From Candidatus Sodaliphilus limicaballi (GTDB taxonomy: Bacteria; Bacteroidota; Bacteroidia; Bacteroidales; Muribaculaceae): DNA of 32,156 nt. How positions within the stretch are numbered: the stretch's first letter is position 1; every line of letters begins with the position of its first letter. The position numbers were made by a program, and so were the translations under genes. The stretch is from positions 1-32,156 of the forward strand of contig JAGHSP010000373.1 of NCBI GenBank assembly GCA_018065815.1, given 5' to 3'. The notes below the pieces were generated by a model, which made no database searches, was not told where the DNA came from, and worked only from the letters and a program-made list of their open reading frames with translations. Of the stretch, positions 1 to 7,233 are shown piece by piece.

Positions 1-3
1 GTT

Positions 4-50
4 AAATCAGAGCAATCTGTTATTAATCTTTTCGTGAGGTCCGTGAGATC
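4..50 (+). repeat. Degenerate intergenic repeat (AAATCAGAGCAATCTGT... then tandem CGTGAGGTC/CGTGAGATC)
   Basis: AAATCAGAGCAATCTGT at 4-20 resembles AAATCTGAGCAGTCTGT at 28719-28735. CGTGAGGTC (33-41) and CGTGAGATC (42-50) form an imperfect 9-bp tandem. Confidence 0.45.
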
Positions 51-194
51 CGCGCGGGGGATTCTGCAAAAATTATTTTGGAGTATGGTTACTTTATTTG
101 CTTAAATTCCCAAACAACTTGCAAAATTACAAAAAAATAATGAATGCTGAAAAACAGGACTCGAAATTTAAGCAATCATTTCCCATTTGGGACA

Positions 195-232
195 GAAAAA
201 ATACCCCCAGCGCCGAATAGCGGCGGAGGGGG
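195..232 (-). terminator. Rho-independent terminator of the tyrA-end operon
   Basis: CCCCC-ag-CGCCG-aatag-CGGCG-ga-GGGGG hairpin (204-232). On the minus strand it is followed by TATTTTTT. Confidence 0.85.
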
Positions 233-300
233 AGAGATTCGGATATTGTCTTGCTTGGCAATAAATTAGTAATATCTTTATATAACTCGCTAAATTCGGG

Positions 301-1083
301 TTACTTGATATTTTCACGCACTTCTTCTAGGAATGCCTTCATTGCCTTGCTATCCTTATTGTCAATTATTTCTTGCAGGCGGGTGAGTTTTTCCTTGATT
401 TTGTCGAGCTGGTCGTTGGTGTGCGGGTTGAAGAGGATTTCTTGCAATAGGTAATCATCTTCGCTCATGAGGCCTTGCGCGATGGCCATGTGACGCTTGT
501 AGGTGGTACCGGGAGCGTCCTGGTGCTTCATCACGCTGCCAAAGACCAGGGTGCTGGCAAAGGGGATTGACAGTGAGTAAGCTATGGTCTCGTCGTGCTC
601 GGCAAAGGTGTATTCCCTGATGTTGAGATGCAGGCTGTTGTATATGTCTTTAAAGAATACACGTCCCAGACAGTCGCCCTCGCTGATGATGATGGCGTTC
701 TCGCTGGCAAGATTGCTGAGCGAAGCAAAGGTGGGGCCAAACATGGGATGGGTGCTCACAAATGGGTGACCGCAGTTCTTGTAAAATTCGGGCAATCCTG
801 TCTTGACCGAGGCGATGTCGCTGATGATGCAACTTTGTGGCAAGTGGGGGAGCACTGCCTCAAAAGCGGGAATGGTGTACTTGACCGTCACTGCGTTGAT
901 GAGGAGTTGCGGCTGGAAGGCTTCAATCTCGTCCATAGTGGTGAAACGCATGGCATTGAATGTGAAACGCAGGCGTTCAACATCGGTGTCGTAGATTGCA
1001 ACATCGTGGTTAAAGCTGAGCACGTCGCACAAGAATGATCCCATCTTGCCGGTTCCCATAATAAGAATTTTCATGCGGTCCAT
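301..1083 (-). CDS. tyrA: Prephenate dehydrogenase-like protein
   Basis: N-terminal Rossmann-like MKILIMGTGKMGSFLCDVL; THPMFGPT motif typical of prephenate/arogenate dehydrogenases; operon context. Confidence 0.85.
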   Translation of the reverse strand: MDRMKILIMGTGKMGSFLCDVLSFNHDVAIYDTDVERLRFTFNAMRFTTMDEIEAFQPQLLINAVTVKYTIPAFEAVLPHLPQSCIISDIASVKTGLPEFYKNCGHPFVSTHPMFGPTFASLSNLASENAIIISEGDCLGRVFFKDIYNSLHLNIREYTFAEHDETIAYSLSIPFASTLVFGSVMKHQDAPGTTYKRHMAIAQGLMSEDDYLLQEILFNPHTNDQLDKIKEKLTRLQEIIDNKDSKAMKAFLEEVRENIK

Positions 1084-2165
1084 TACTTTTTGCCTTCAAA
1101 GAGTGAAAGTTGCAGGTTGACTGATTCCTCGTGAATGGCTTGCATCACTTCTTTCATGAACTCGGGGTTGAGTCCAAGAGACTCGGCTTGCTTGACGCGA
1201 CGTTTCATGATCTCGTCGTAGCGTGCAGCCTGCACAATCTGCATGTTGTGTTCTTTCTTGTATGTTCCGATTTCCTTGGCGATGCGCATGCGCTTGGCAA
1301 GAATCTCGAGCAGCTCATTGTCGCAATGGTCGATGTGCTGGCGCAGGGTGGAAAGGTTCTCGGTGCTAACGTGAGTGTCGCGCACAACGAGAGCGTTGAG
1401 AATGACGTTCAGGTTGTCGGGTGTGAGCTGCTGGTTGTTGTCGCTCAACGCTTTGTCGGGGTCGCAGTGGCACTCGATCATGAGACCGTCAACACCCATG
1501 TCGAGACTTTGCTGCGAGATGGGCGAGATGAGTTCGCGCCTGCCGCCCATGTGTGACGGGTCGCACACGATGGTGATGTTGGGTATGCGGCGATGCAACT
1601 CCACAGGTATGTGCCATTGTGGCTCGTTGCGGTAGAGGTGCTTGCCGTAGGCGCTAAAACCACGGTGAATTGCACCGAGTTTGCGTATACCGGCATTGTA
1701 GATGCGCTGAATTCCGCCAATCCATAGTTCGAGATCGGGGTTGACGGGATTCTTTACCAGCACGGGCACGTCTTCGTGACCACGCAATGCATCGGCGATG
1801 TCTTGCATGGCGAAGGGGTTGGCAGCAGTGCGTGCGCCAATCCAGAGGAGGTCGATGCCTGCGTCGAGGGCTGCGTTGACATGCTCGTGTGTTGCGACCT
1901 CGGTGGCGGTGTACATGCCTGTTTCTTTCTTGACCTGCTGCATCCACAGGAGCCCTTTCAGGCCGACGCCTTCAAAGCCTCCGGGCTTGGTGCGGGGTTT
2001 CCAAATGCCTGCACGGAATATCTTGACGCCGTTAGCTGCTAACTGGCGTGCTGTGTCGAGTAATTGTTCTTCACTCTCGGCGCTGCAAGGGCCTGCTATT
2101 ACAAGAGGTTGGTCGGGATCAACGCCAGGGAAAGTGATAGGTTGTAAATCGTTAAACATTTCCAT
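1083..2165 (-). CDS. Bifunctional 3-deoxy-7-phosphoheptulonate synthase / chorismate mutase (type II)
   Basis: N-terminal DAHP synthase (VIAGPCSAES..., KPRTKPGGFEGVGLKGL, CDPSHMGGRRELI) fused to a C-terminal chorismate mutase domain (LRQHIDHCDNELLEILAKRMRIAKEIGTYKKEHN). The start is probably ATG 2165 (MEMFNDLQPITFPG); the ORF extends to 2192. Confidence 0.93.
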   Translation of the reverse strand: MEMFNDLQPITFPGVDPDQPLVIAGPCSAESEEQLLDTARQLAANGVKIFRAGIWKPRTKPGGFEGVGLKGLLWMQQVKKETGMYTATEVATHEHVNAALDAGIDLLWIGARTAANPFAMQDIADALRGHEDVPVLVKNPVNPDLELWIGGIQRIYNAGIRKLGAIHRGFSAYGKHLYRNEPQWHIPVELHRRIPNITIVCDPSHMGGRRELISPISQQSLDMGVDGLMIECHCDPDKALSDNNQQLTPDNLNVILNALVVRDTHVSTENLSTLRQHIDHCDNELLEILAKRMRIAKEIGTYKKEHNMQIVQAARYDEIMKRRVKQAESLGLNPEFMKEVMQAIHEESVNLQLSLFEGKK

Positions 2166-2178
2166 ATTTATATATTTA

Positions 2179-3372
2179 TTAATTGTTGTCAATATTTAGC
2201 ACACGCTGGGTTGCTTGCTGTATGTTGCTTGTTGAAGCACAGAGCGAGATGCGGATGAAGCGGTCGCCGTTGGTGCCGAAGATGAAACCAGGCACGACAA
2301 AAACCCTTGCCTTGTCGAGGATGCGTTGAGCGAATGCTTCACTCGACTCGGCGCTGTCAGGGATGCGTCCCCACAGGAAAAGGCCACGCTGCTGTGGATC
2401 GAATGTGCACCCGAGTGCCTGCATCAGTTGCTCGGCAGCCTTGCGACGCTCGGCATAGACCTGGTTGACCTGGGCATACCACTGTTCGTCGCATTGCAGT
2501 GCGCGCACTGCGGCAAGCATCATGGGTTTGTACTGGCCGGAGTCAACGTTGGACTTTACTTTAAGAATCCAGTTGATGAAAGTGGCGTTAGACGTGACCA
2601 TGCCCATGCGCCAACCTGGCATGTTGTGCGACTTGCTGAGGGAGTTCATCTCGATGGCGATGTCCTTTGCGCCTTCGACTTGAAGTATGCTCAATGGGGT
2701 GTCGTTGAGAATGAAGCTATAAGGATTGTCGTTGACGATGACAATGCCGTGACGGTGCCCGAAGTCAACCAAACGCTCAAACAGTGCTTTGCTGGCAGTC
2801 TTGCCAGTGGGCATGTGGGGATAGTTAACCCACATGAGCTTGATGTTGCTGTCCTTGACGATGTTTTCCAGTTGTTCGAAATCGGGCTCCCAATTACTTT
2901 CCTCGGTGAGGTCATAGTAGTGTATACTAGCGCCAGCAAGGCGGCTGACCGATGTATAGGTGGGGTAGCCAGGGTTGGGTACCAGCACGCCGTCGCCGGG
3001 GTTGATGAAGGCGAGGGTGGTGTGCAGGATACCTTCCTTGGAACCTATGAGCGGTAGCAACTCGGTGGCAGGATCAATTTCAACGCCATACCAACGTGAA
3101 TACCACCCGGCGTAGGCTTCGCGCAATGCGGGCAGGCCCACATAGGGCTGGTATCCGTGTGCACCGGGCTGTTGTGCCTCGTGGTACAGGGTGTTTATCA
3201 CCTCGGGGTGCGGCGGCTGGTCGGGACCACCCACGCCAAGGGAAATTATGTTGGCTCCCTGTGCGTTGAGCGCAGCGATTTCTTTGAGTTTGGTAGAGAA
3301 ATAGTATTCCTTGACCTCGCTCACACGACAGGCGGGTGTTATGTTATTGCTTGCTTTCTTCATATTCTCCAA
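2179..3372 (-). CDS. Pyridoxal phosphate-dependent aminotransferase class I/II
   Basis: SLGVGGPDQPP, GSKEGILHTTLAFINPGDGVLVPNPGYPTY, NSLSKSHNMPGWRMG PLP-lysine region. The start may be the internal Met at 3363 (MKKASNN). Confidence 0.92.
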   Translation of the reverse strand: MENMKKASNNITPACRVSEVKEYYFSTKLKEIAALNAQGANIISLGVGGPDQPPHPEVINTLYHEAQQPGAHGYQPYVGLPALREAYAGWYSRWYGVEIDPATELLPLIGSKEGILHTTLAFINPGDGVLVPNPGYPTYTSVSRLAGASIHYYDLTEESNWEPDFEQLENIVKDSNIKLMWVNYPHMPTGKTASKALFERLVDFGHRHGIVIVNDNPYSFILNDTPLSILQVEGAKDIAIEMNSLSKSHNMPGWRMGMVTSNATFINWILKVKSNVDSGQYKPMMLAAVRALQCDEQWYAQVNQVYAERRKAAEQLMQALGCTFDPQQRGLFLWGRIPDSAESSEAFAQRILDKARVFVVPGFIFGTNGDRFIRISLCASTSNIQQATQRVLNIDNN

Positions 3373-4183
3373 GTATTTTGAAGTCGTTGATGAGTGGTTT
3401 CACGGCGTCGATGCTCTGGCGGTAACGTGTGTAGTCGTTGTAGGTGAGGTCGACGTAGAATCGGTATTCCCACTCACGTCCTATGATGGGCAGAGATTGG
3501 ATTTTGGTTAGGTTCATGCCGTAAAACGAGAAGATGGTGAGTACAGCCGAGAGGCTGCCTTGATTGTGTGGCAGGGTGAACTCGATGCTTGCTTTGTCGG
3601 GTTTGCTGCCTCGGGTGAACTCGGGTGCGGTATCGGGGTCGGCGATGATGAGGAAGCGTGTGAAGTTACGCTTGTTGGTCTGTATGTCCTCGGCAAGGAT
3701 ATTGAGCCCGTAGAGTTCGCCAGCATACTTGCCGCACACGGCAGCGTGTCCCATGAGATTGTTGTTGGCAATCATCTCGGCACTGCCAGCGGTGTCGTTG
3801 GTCTCGACGAGTTTCATGCGAGGATGCCTCATGAGAAATTGCTCGCATTGCCGCAACGCCATGGGGTGAGAGTTGACCTCGACAATGTCGTCGATGGTCT
3901 GCCCCGGGAGGGCGACAAGCGAGTGAGAGATGTACTTGCGGAACTCGCCTATGACGCGATGGTTGCTCTGTCGCAGCAGCTCATGGTTTTGCAACAGGCT
4001 GCCAGCTATGGTATTTTCTATGGCCATGATGCCGAGCATGGAAGCGTCGCCACGCAGCACGTCCATCATCTCGTGAAAAGTCTCGCAGGGCACCGTGGTG
4101 ATGTCCTGGCCCTTGAAGTATTCGTGGGCGGCCTCGTCGTGGAAGCATCCAGCCACGCCCTGTATCGCTACTCTGAGTTCCAT
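3344..4183 (-). CDS. pheA: Prephenate dehydratase
   Basis: MELRVAIQGVAGCFHDEAAHEYF..., NDTAGSAEM, ACT-like GSLSAVLTIFSFYGMNLTKIQSLPI...EYRFYVDL. The track start at 4216 lies inside a terminator hairpin, so ATG 4183 is preferred. Confidence 0.93.
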   Translation of the reverse strand: MELRVAIQGVAGCFHDEAAHEYFKGQDITTVPCETFHEMMDVLRGDASMLGIMAIENTIAGSLLQNHELLRQSNHRVIGEFRKYISHSLVALPGQTIDDIVEVNSHPMALRQCEQFLMRHPRMKLVETNDTAGSAEMIANNNLMGHAAVCGKYAGELYGLNILAEDIQTNKRNFTRFLIIADPDTAPEFTRGSKPDKASIEFTLPHNQGSLSAVLTIFSFYGMNLTKIQSLPIIGREWEYRFYVDLTYNDYTRYRQSIDAVKPLINDFKILGEYEESKQ

Positions 4184-4194
4184 ATATTGTCCAT

Positions 4195-4223
4195 AAAAAA
4201 TCCCGTCACTGTTCATGGCGGGA
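4195..4223 (-). terminator. Intrinsic terminator / attenuator in the pheA operon leader
   Basis: Minus strand: (AG)TCCCG-CCATGAACAGTGA-CGGGA-TTTTTT, 12 nt upstream of the preferred pheA ATG. Confidence 0.82.
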
Positions 4224-4277
4224 CTCGTTATCTTTGTTAATCATCTAATTCTTGAAAAGTAGATTTAATTCATCAAT

Positions 4278-4355
4278 TTAACTCAATACTGATTCCGCCT
4301 TTATTGTGTTAGAATAAAAGTAAAAATAATAGTAATATGAATAAAATCGAGTCAT
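4278..4355 (-). CDS. Phe/Tyr-rich leader peptide (MTRFYSYYYYFYFYSNTIKAESVLS)
   Basis: ATG at 4355-4353, stop TAA at 4280-4278. Residues 4-14 are F Y S Y Y Y Y F Y F Y. Sits between a promoter and an intrinsic terminator upstream of pheA. Confidence 0.85.
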   Translation of the reverse strand: MTRFYSYYYYFYFYSNTIKAESVLS

Positions 4356-4372
4356 ATAATCTTATTTATGCT

Positions 4373-4404
4373 GCAAACTTACCAATAAATATTGAAAATT
4401 GCAA
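4373..4404 (-). promoter_or_regulatory. Bacteroidota-type promoter for the aromatic amino acid operon
   Basis: Minus strand: TTG (4404-4402) and TAAGTTTGC (4381-4373), separated by C plus 19 nt. Matches the TTTG / TAnnTTTG consensus; ATG of the leader peptide is about 18 nt downstream. Confidence 0.72.
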
Positions 4405-4464
4405 TAAATATGTTATAAAATTGATAATCTACCCAAAAAAAGGATGTTTGTTGCGTTGATATTG

Positions 4465-5049
4465 TCATTGCCACAGATGGGAAATGTTGTCGGTGAAGAG
4501 TTTCACGGCAATGGCCATGAGGATGATGCCGAAGAACTTGCGTATGAAGTAGATACCGCTCTTGCCGAGGAGTTTCTGCACCTTGTCGGTGAGGCTGATG
4601 ACGATGAACACCCACACCATGTTGAGCGCAAGTGCAAGCATGATGTTGAGGTCGCTATACATGGCCTTCATGGAGATGAGCGTGGTGAAAGATCCCGCTC
4701 CTGCCAGCAATGGGAAGACAAGTGGCACAAGTGTCGCATCCTTAATGGGGCCGGCATTTTTGAAGATTTCAACGTCGAGAATCATTTCAAGCGACATGAA
4801 CAAGATGAGGATGGCGCCGGCTATCGCAAACGAACCAATATCGCAACCGAAGATTTTGAGAATGAGGTCACCGCCATAGAAGAAACCTATCATGAGCAGC
4901 CATGAATAGATGGTTGCCTTGGTGGCACTGACGTGCTTGCCAGTGGATTTTATCTGCAAGATGATGGGTATAGAACCTACGATATCGATAATACCCAAAA
5001 GAACAAGGAACGCGCTGAGCGTATCCATAATGCTAAAAGAAGAAAACAT
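4465..5049 (-). CDS. MarC family (UPF0056) integral membrane protein
   Basis: AFLVLLGIIDIVGSIPIIL...; multi-helix hydrophobic profile; C-terminal FIRKFFGIILMAIAVKLFTDNI typical of MarC proteins. Confidence 0.82.
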   Translation of the reverse strand: MFSSFSIMDTLSAFLVLLGIIDIVGSIPIILQIKSTGKHVSATKATIYSWLLMIGFFYGGDLILKIFGCDIGSFAIAGAILILFMSLEMILDVEIFKNAGPIKDATLVPLVFPLLAGAGSFTTLISMKAMYSDLNIMLALALNMVWVFIVISLTDKVQKLLGKSGIYFIRKFFGIILMAIAVKLFTDNISHLWQ

Positions 5050-5092
5050 AAAATGGATGTATGGTTAATTAACGATTACTCTAAAAATCTGT

Positions 5093-5101
5093 GCAAAGGT
5101 A
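5093..5101 (-). promoter_or_regulatory. -7 element TACCTTTGC for marC
   Basis: Minus-strand TACCTTTGC with an upstream TTTTG about 18-19 nt away. Confidence 0.55.
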
Positions 5102-5197
5102 AGAAAAAAAATAAACATGCAAAAGTTTATTGGCAGGGAGTTTTAAGTGTGATGAAAAAACATGCGGCAAAATGGTGCTTGATTGGTGGTTTTTTTG

Positions 5198-5205
5198 TAC
5201 CTTTG
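5198..5205 (+). promoter_or_regulatory. -7 element TACCTTTG for nadE
   Basis: TACCTTTG 23 nt before ATG 5229. An upstream TTG exists but its spacing (about 16) is short. Confidence 0.5.
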
Positions 5206-5228
5206 TAAGTTATTTATTGTATAGAGTA

Positions 5229-7214
5229 ATGTTACAGAACAAACCTACATATAAGACTGACTATGGATATGTGCGCGTGGCGTCGGTTGTGCCGTCGCTC
5301 AATGTGGCCGATGTGGCTGGAAATGTGCACAATATCATCAAATCATATAACGAGGCAAGAGAGGAAGGCGCCCAGGTAGTGGTGTTCCCTGAACTTGCTG
5401 TCACGGGTTATACCTGCGGTGACCTTTTCGGCAACGAAGCTTTGTTGGATGAGGTGGAACTGGGAATCGAGGAGATTGCTCGCAACGTGGTAGCTAGCGG
5501 AGGTATCGCTATTGTGGGTGCACCGTTGCGCGAGCGTGGCCACTTGTATAACTGCGCCATCGTGATGACATGCAACAATGGCATGTATGTGGTTCCCAAA
5601 ACTTATTTGCCTAATTATAAGGAGTTTTACGAGAAGCGTTGGTTTACTAGCGATAATATTACCCGTGGGGCGATCACCGAGATTTCGATTAATGGATTAA
5701 AATATCCGTTCGGCACTAACATGATCTTTGAGTGCGGCAGGTTGAAGCTGGCAATCGAGATATGCGAAGACTTGTGGGTTCCGGTTCCTCCAAGCAGTAT
5801 CGCAGCCATTAATGGGGCAAATGTCCTGGTCAACCTCTCGGCCAGCAATGAACTCGTGGGCAAGCATGACTACCTGGTGAATTTGATTAAGCACCAGAGC
5901 AACCAGTGCATTGCGTCATATATTTATGCCTCATCGGGCTATGGCGAGTCAACCACCGACCTAGTGTTTGCCGGCAATGCTATAATAGCTGAAAACGGAA
6001 GCATAATCAAGCAGGGCAAGCGATTCTGCACTACACCGCAGATGTCGGTTGCCGACGTAGATCTTGAAGCCCTTGACAATGAGCGTAGGCTTAACGGCAG
6101 TTTCACTGACAGTATGCTTCAGTTTACACGTCAATACAAGTATATCCCTATTGAGTTTGACCCGCTAGATTATGAGCATGTGAAACTAGAACGCAAGGTG
6201 CGCAAGATGCCCTTCACCCCTAATGAGACGTCGCGATTGAACTCACGTTGTGAAGAAATCGTGAACATTCAGACGCAGGGGCTGATGCGCCGCATGGACT
6301 TCACCCACACGAAGTCGCTTGTAGTGGGGATCTCTGGCGGACTGGATTCAACGCTTGCGCTTATGATAGCAGTGCGGGCCTTTGACCGGCTAGGCCTTGA
6401 CCGCAAAGGTATCTACGGAATCACTATGCCTGGTTTTGGAACGACCGGACGCACCCATAAGAATGCTGTGGCGCTGATGAATGCACTGGGCATTACTGTG
6501 AAAGAAATCAGAATCGCTGATGCAGTGATGCAACATTTTGCCGATATCGAGCATGATCCCGAAGTGCAGGATGTGACATATGAGAACAGTCAGGCACGTG
6601 AACGCACCCAGATACTCATGGACTACGCCAACAAAGTGGGTGGCATGGTGCTGGGCACTGGCGACCTGAGCGAACTTGCACTAGGCTGGGCTACGTATAA
6701 TGGCGATCACATGTCGATGTACAACGTGAATTGCAGCATACCCAAGACACTGGCCCGTCATCTCGTGATGTGGTTTGCGTCGTCGATGAATACCAGCAAC
6801 CCTACTGGCATAGTGATACACGAGACCTTGCTCGATGTGCTAGACACCCCGATCAGCCCCGAACTTACCAAGGCTGATGCCCAGGGCAACATAGCGCAAA
6901 TGACCGAGGATTTGGTTGGTCCCTATGAACTGCACGATTTCTTCTTGTATAACATGCTTCGTCATGGTTTCGGGCCGGAAAAAATCTATTTCTTGGCACG
7001 CAAGGCCTTTGCCGGCATGTATGACAATGCCACTATAAAAAAGTGGCTCACAACATTCAGCCGCCGATTTTTCAACCAGCAGTTTAAGCGTTCCTGCCTG
7101 CCTGATGGTCCAAAGGTGGGAAACGTGTCACTCTCGCCCCGTGGCGACTGGCGCATGCCTAGCGACGCATCAAGCGGGTTGTGGTTGAAACAATGTGAAC
7201 AATTACCTGTGTAA
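5229..7214 (+). CDS. nadE: Glutamine-dependent NAD+ synthetase
   Basis: N-terminal nitrilase-fold glutaminase (VVFPELAVTGYTCGDLF) and C-terminal NAD synthase (GISGGLDSTLALMI). The preferred start at 5229 is in frame and downstream of the promoter; the track start at 5130 lies upstream of it. Confidence 0.95.
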   Translation: MLQNKPTYKTDYGYVRVASVVPSLNVADVAGNVHNIIKSYNEAREEGAQVVVFPELAVTGYTCGDLFGNEALLDEVELGIEEIARNVVASGGIAIVGAPLRERGHLYNCAIVMTCNNGMYVVPKTYLPNYKEFYEKRWFTSDNITRGAITEISINGLKYPFGTNMIFECGRLKLAIEICEDLWVPVPPSSIAAINGANVLVNLSASNELVGKHDYLVNLIKHQSNQCIASYIYASSGYGESTTDLVFAGNAIIAENGSIIKQGKRFCTTPQMSVADVDLEALDNERRLNGSFTDSMLQFTRQYKYIPIEFDPLDYEHVKLERKVRKMPFTPNETSRLNSRCEEIVNIQTQGLMRRMDFTHTKSLVVGISGGLDSTLALMIAVRAFDRLGLDRKGIYGITMPGFGTTGRTHKNAVALMNALGITVKEIRIADAVMQHFADIEHDPEVQDVTYENSQARERTQILMDYANKVGGMVLGTGDLSELALGWATYNGDHMSMYNVNCSIPKTLARHLVMWFASSMNTSNPTGIVIHETLLDVLDTPISPELTKADAQGNIAQMTEDLVGPYELHDFFLYNMLRHGFGPEKIYFLARKAFAGMYDNATIKKWLTTFSRRFFNQQFKRSCLPDGPKVGNVSLSPRGDWRMPSDASSGLWLKQCEQLPV

Positions 7215-7233
7215 AAAAGAGTTGATAAACTGA

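Noticed and set aside
2326-3057. 243-aa plus-strand ORF
   Set aside because: Antisense to the aminotransferase gene; shadow ORF from codon bias.
3560-4240. 226-aa plus-strand ORF
   Set aside because: Fully antisense to pheA with clear family motifs; the translation has no recognisable domain. Shadow ORF.
4434-4464. Terminator after marC (T7 tract on the minus strand)
   Set aside because: The T-tract is present but I could not find a convincing upstream stem; readthrough into the pheA leader cannot be excluded.
4444-4905. 153-aa plus-strand ORF
   Set aside because: Antisense to MarC; composition typical of reverse-frame translation (His/Glu-rich).
5130-5228. N-terminal extension of nadE in the ORF track
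   Set aside because: Lies upstream of the predicted promoter -7 element; the NadE family sequence starts just after ATG 5229.
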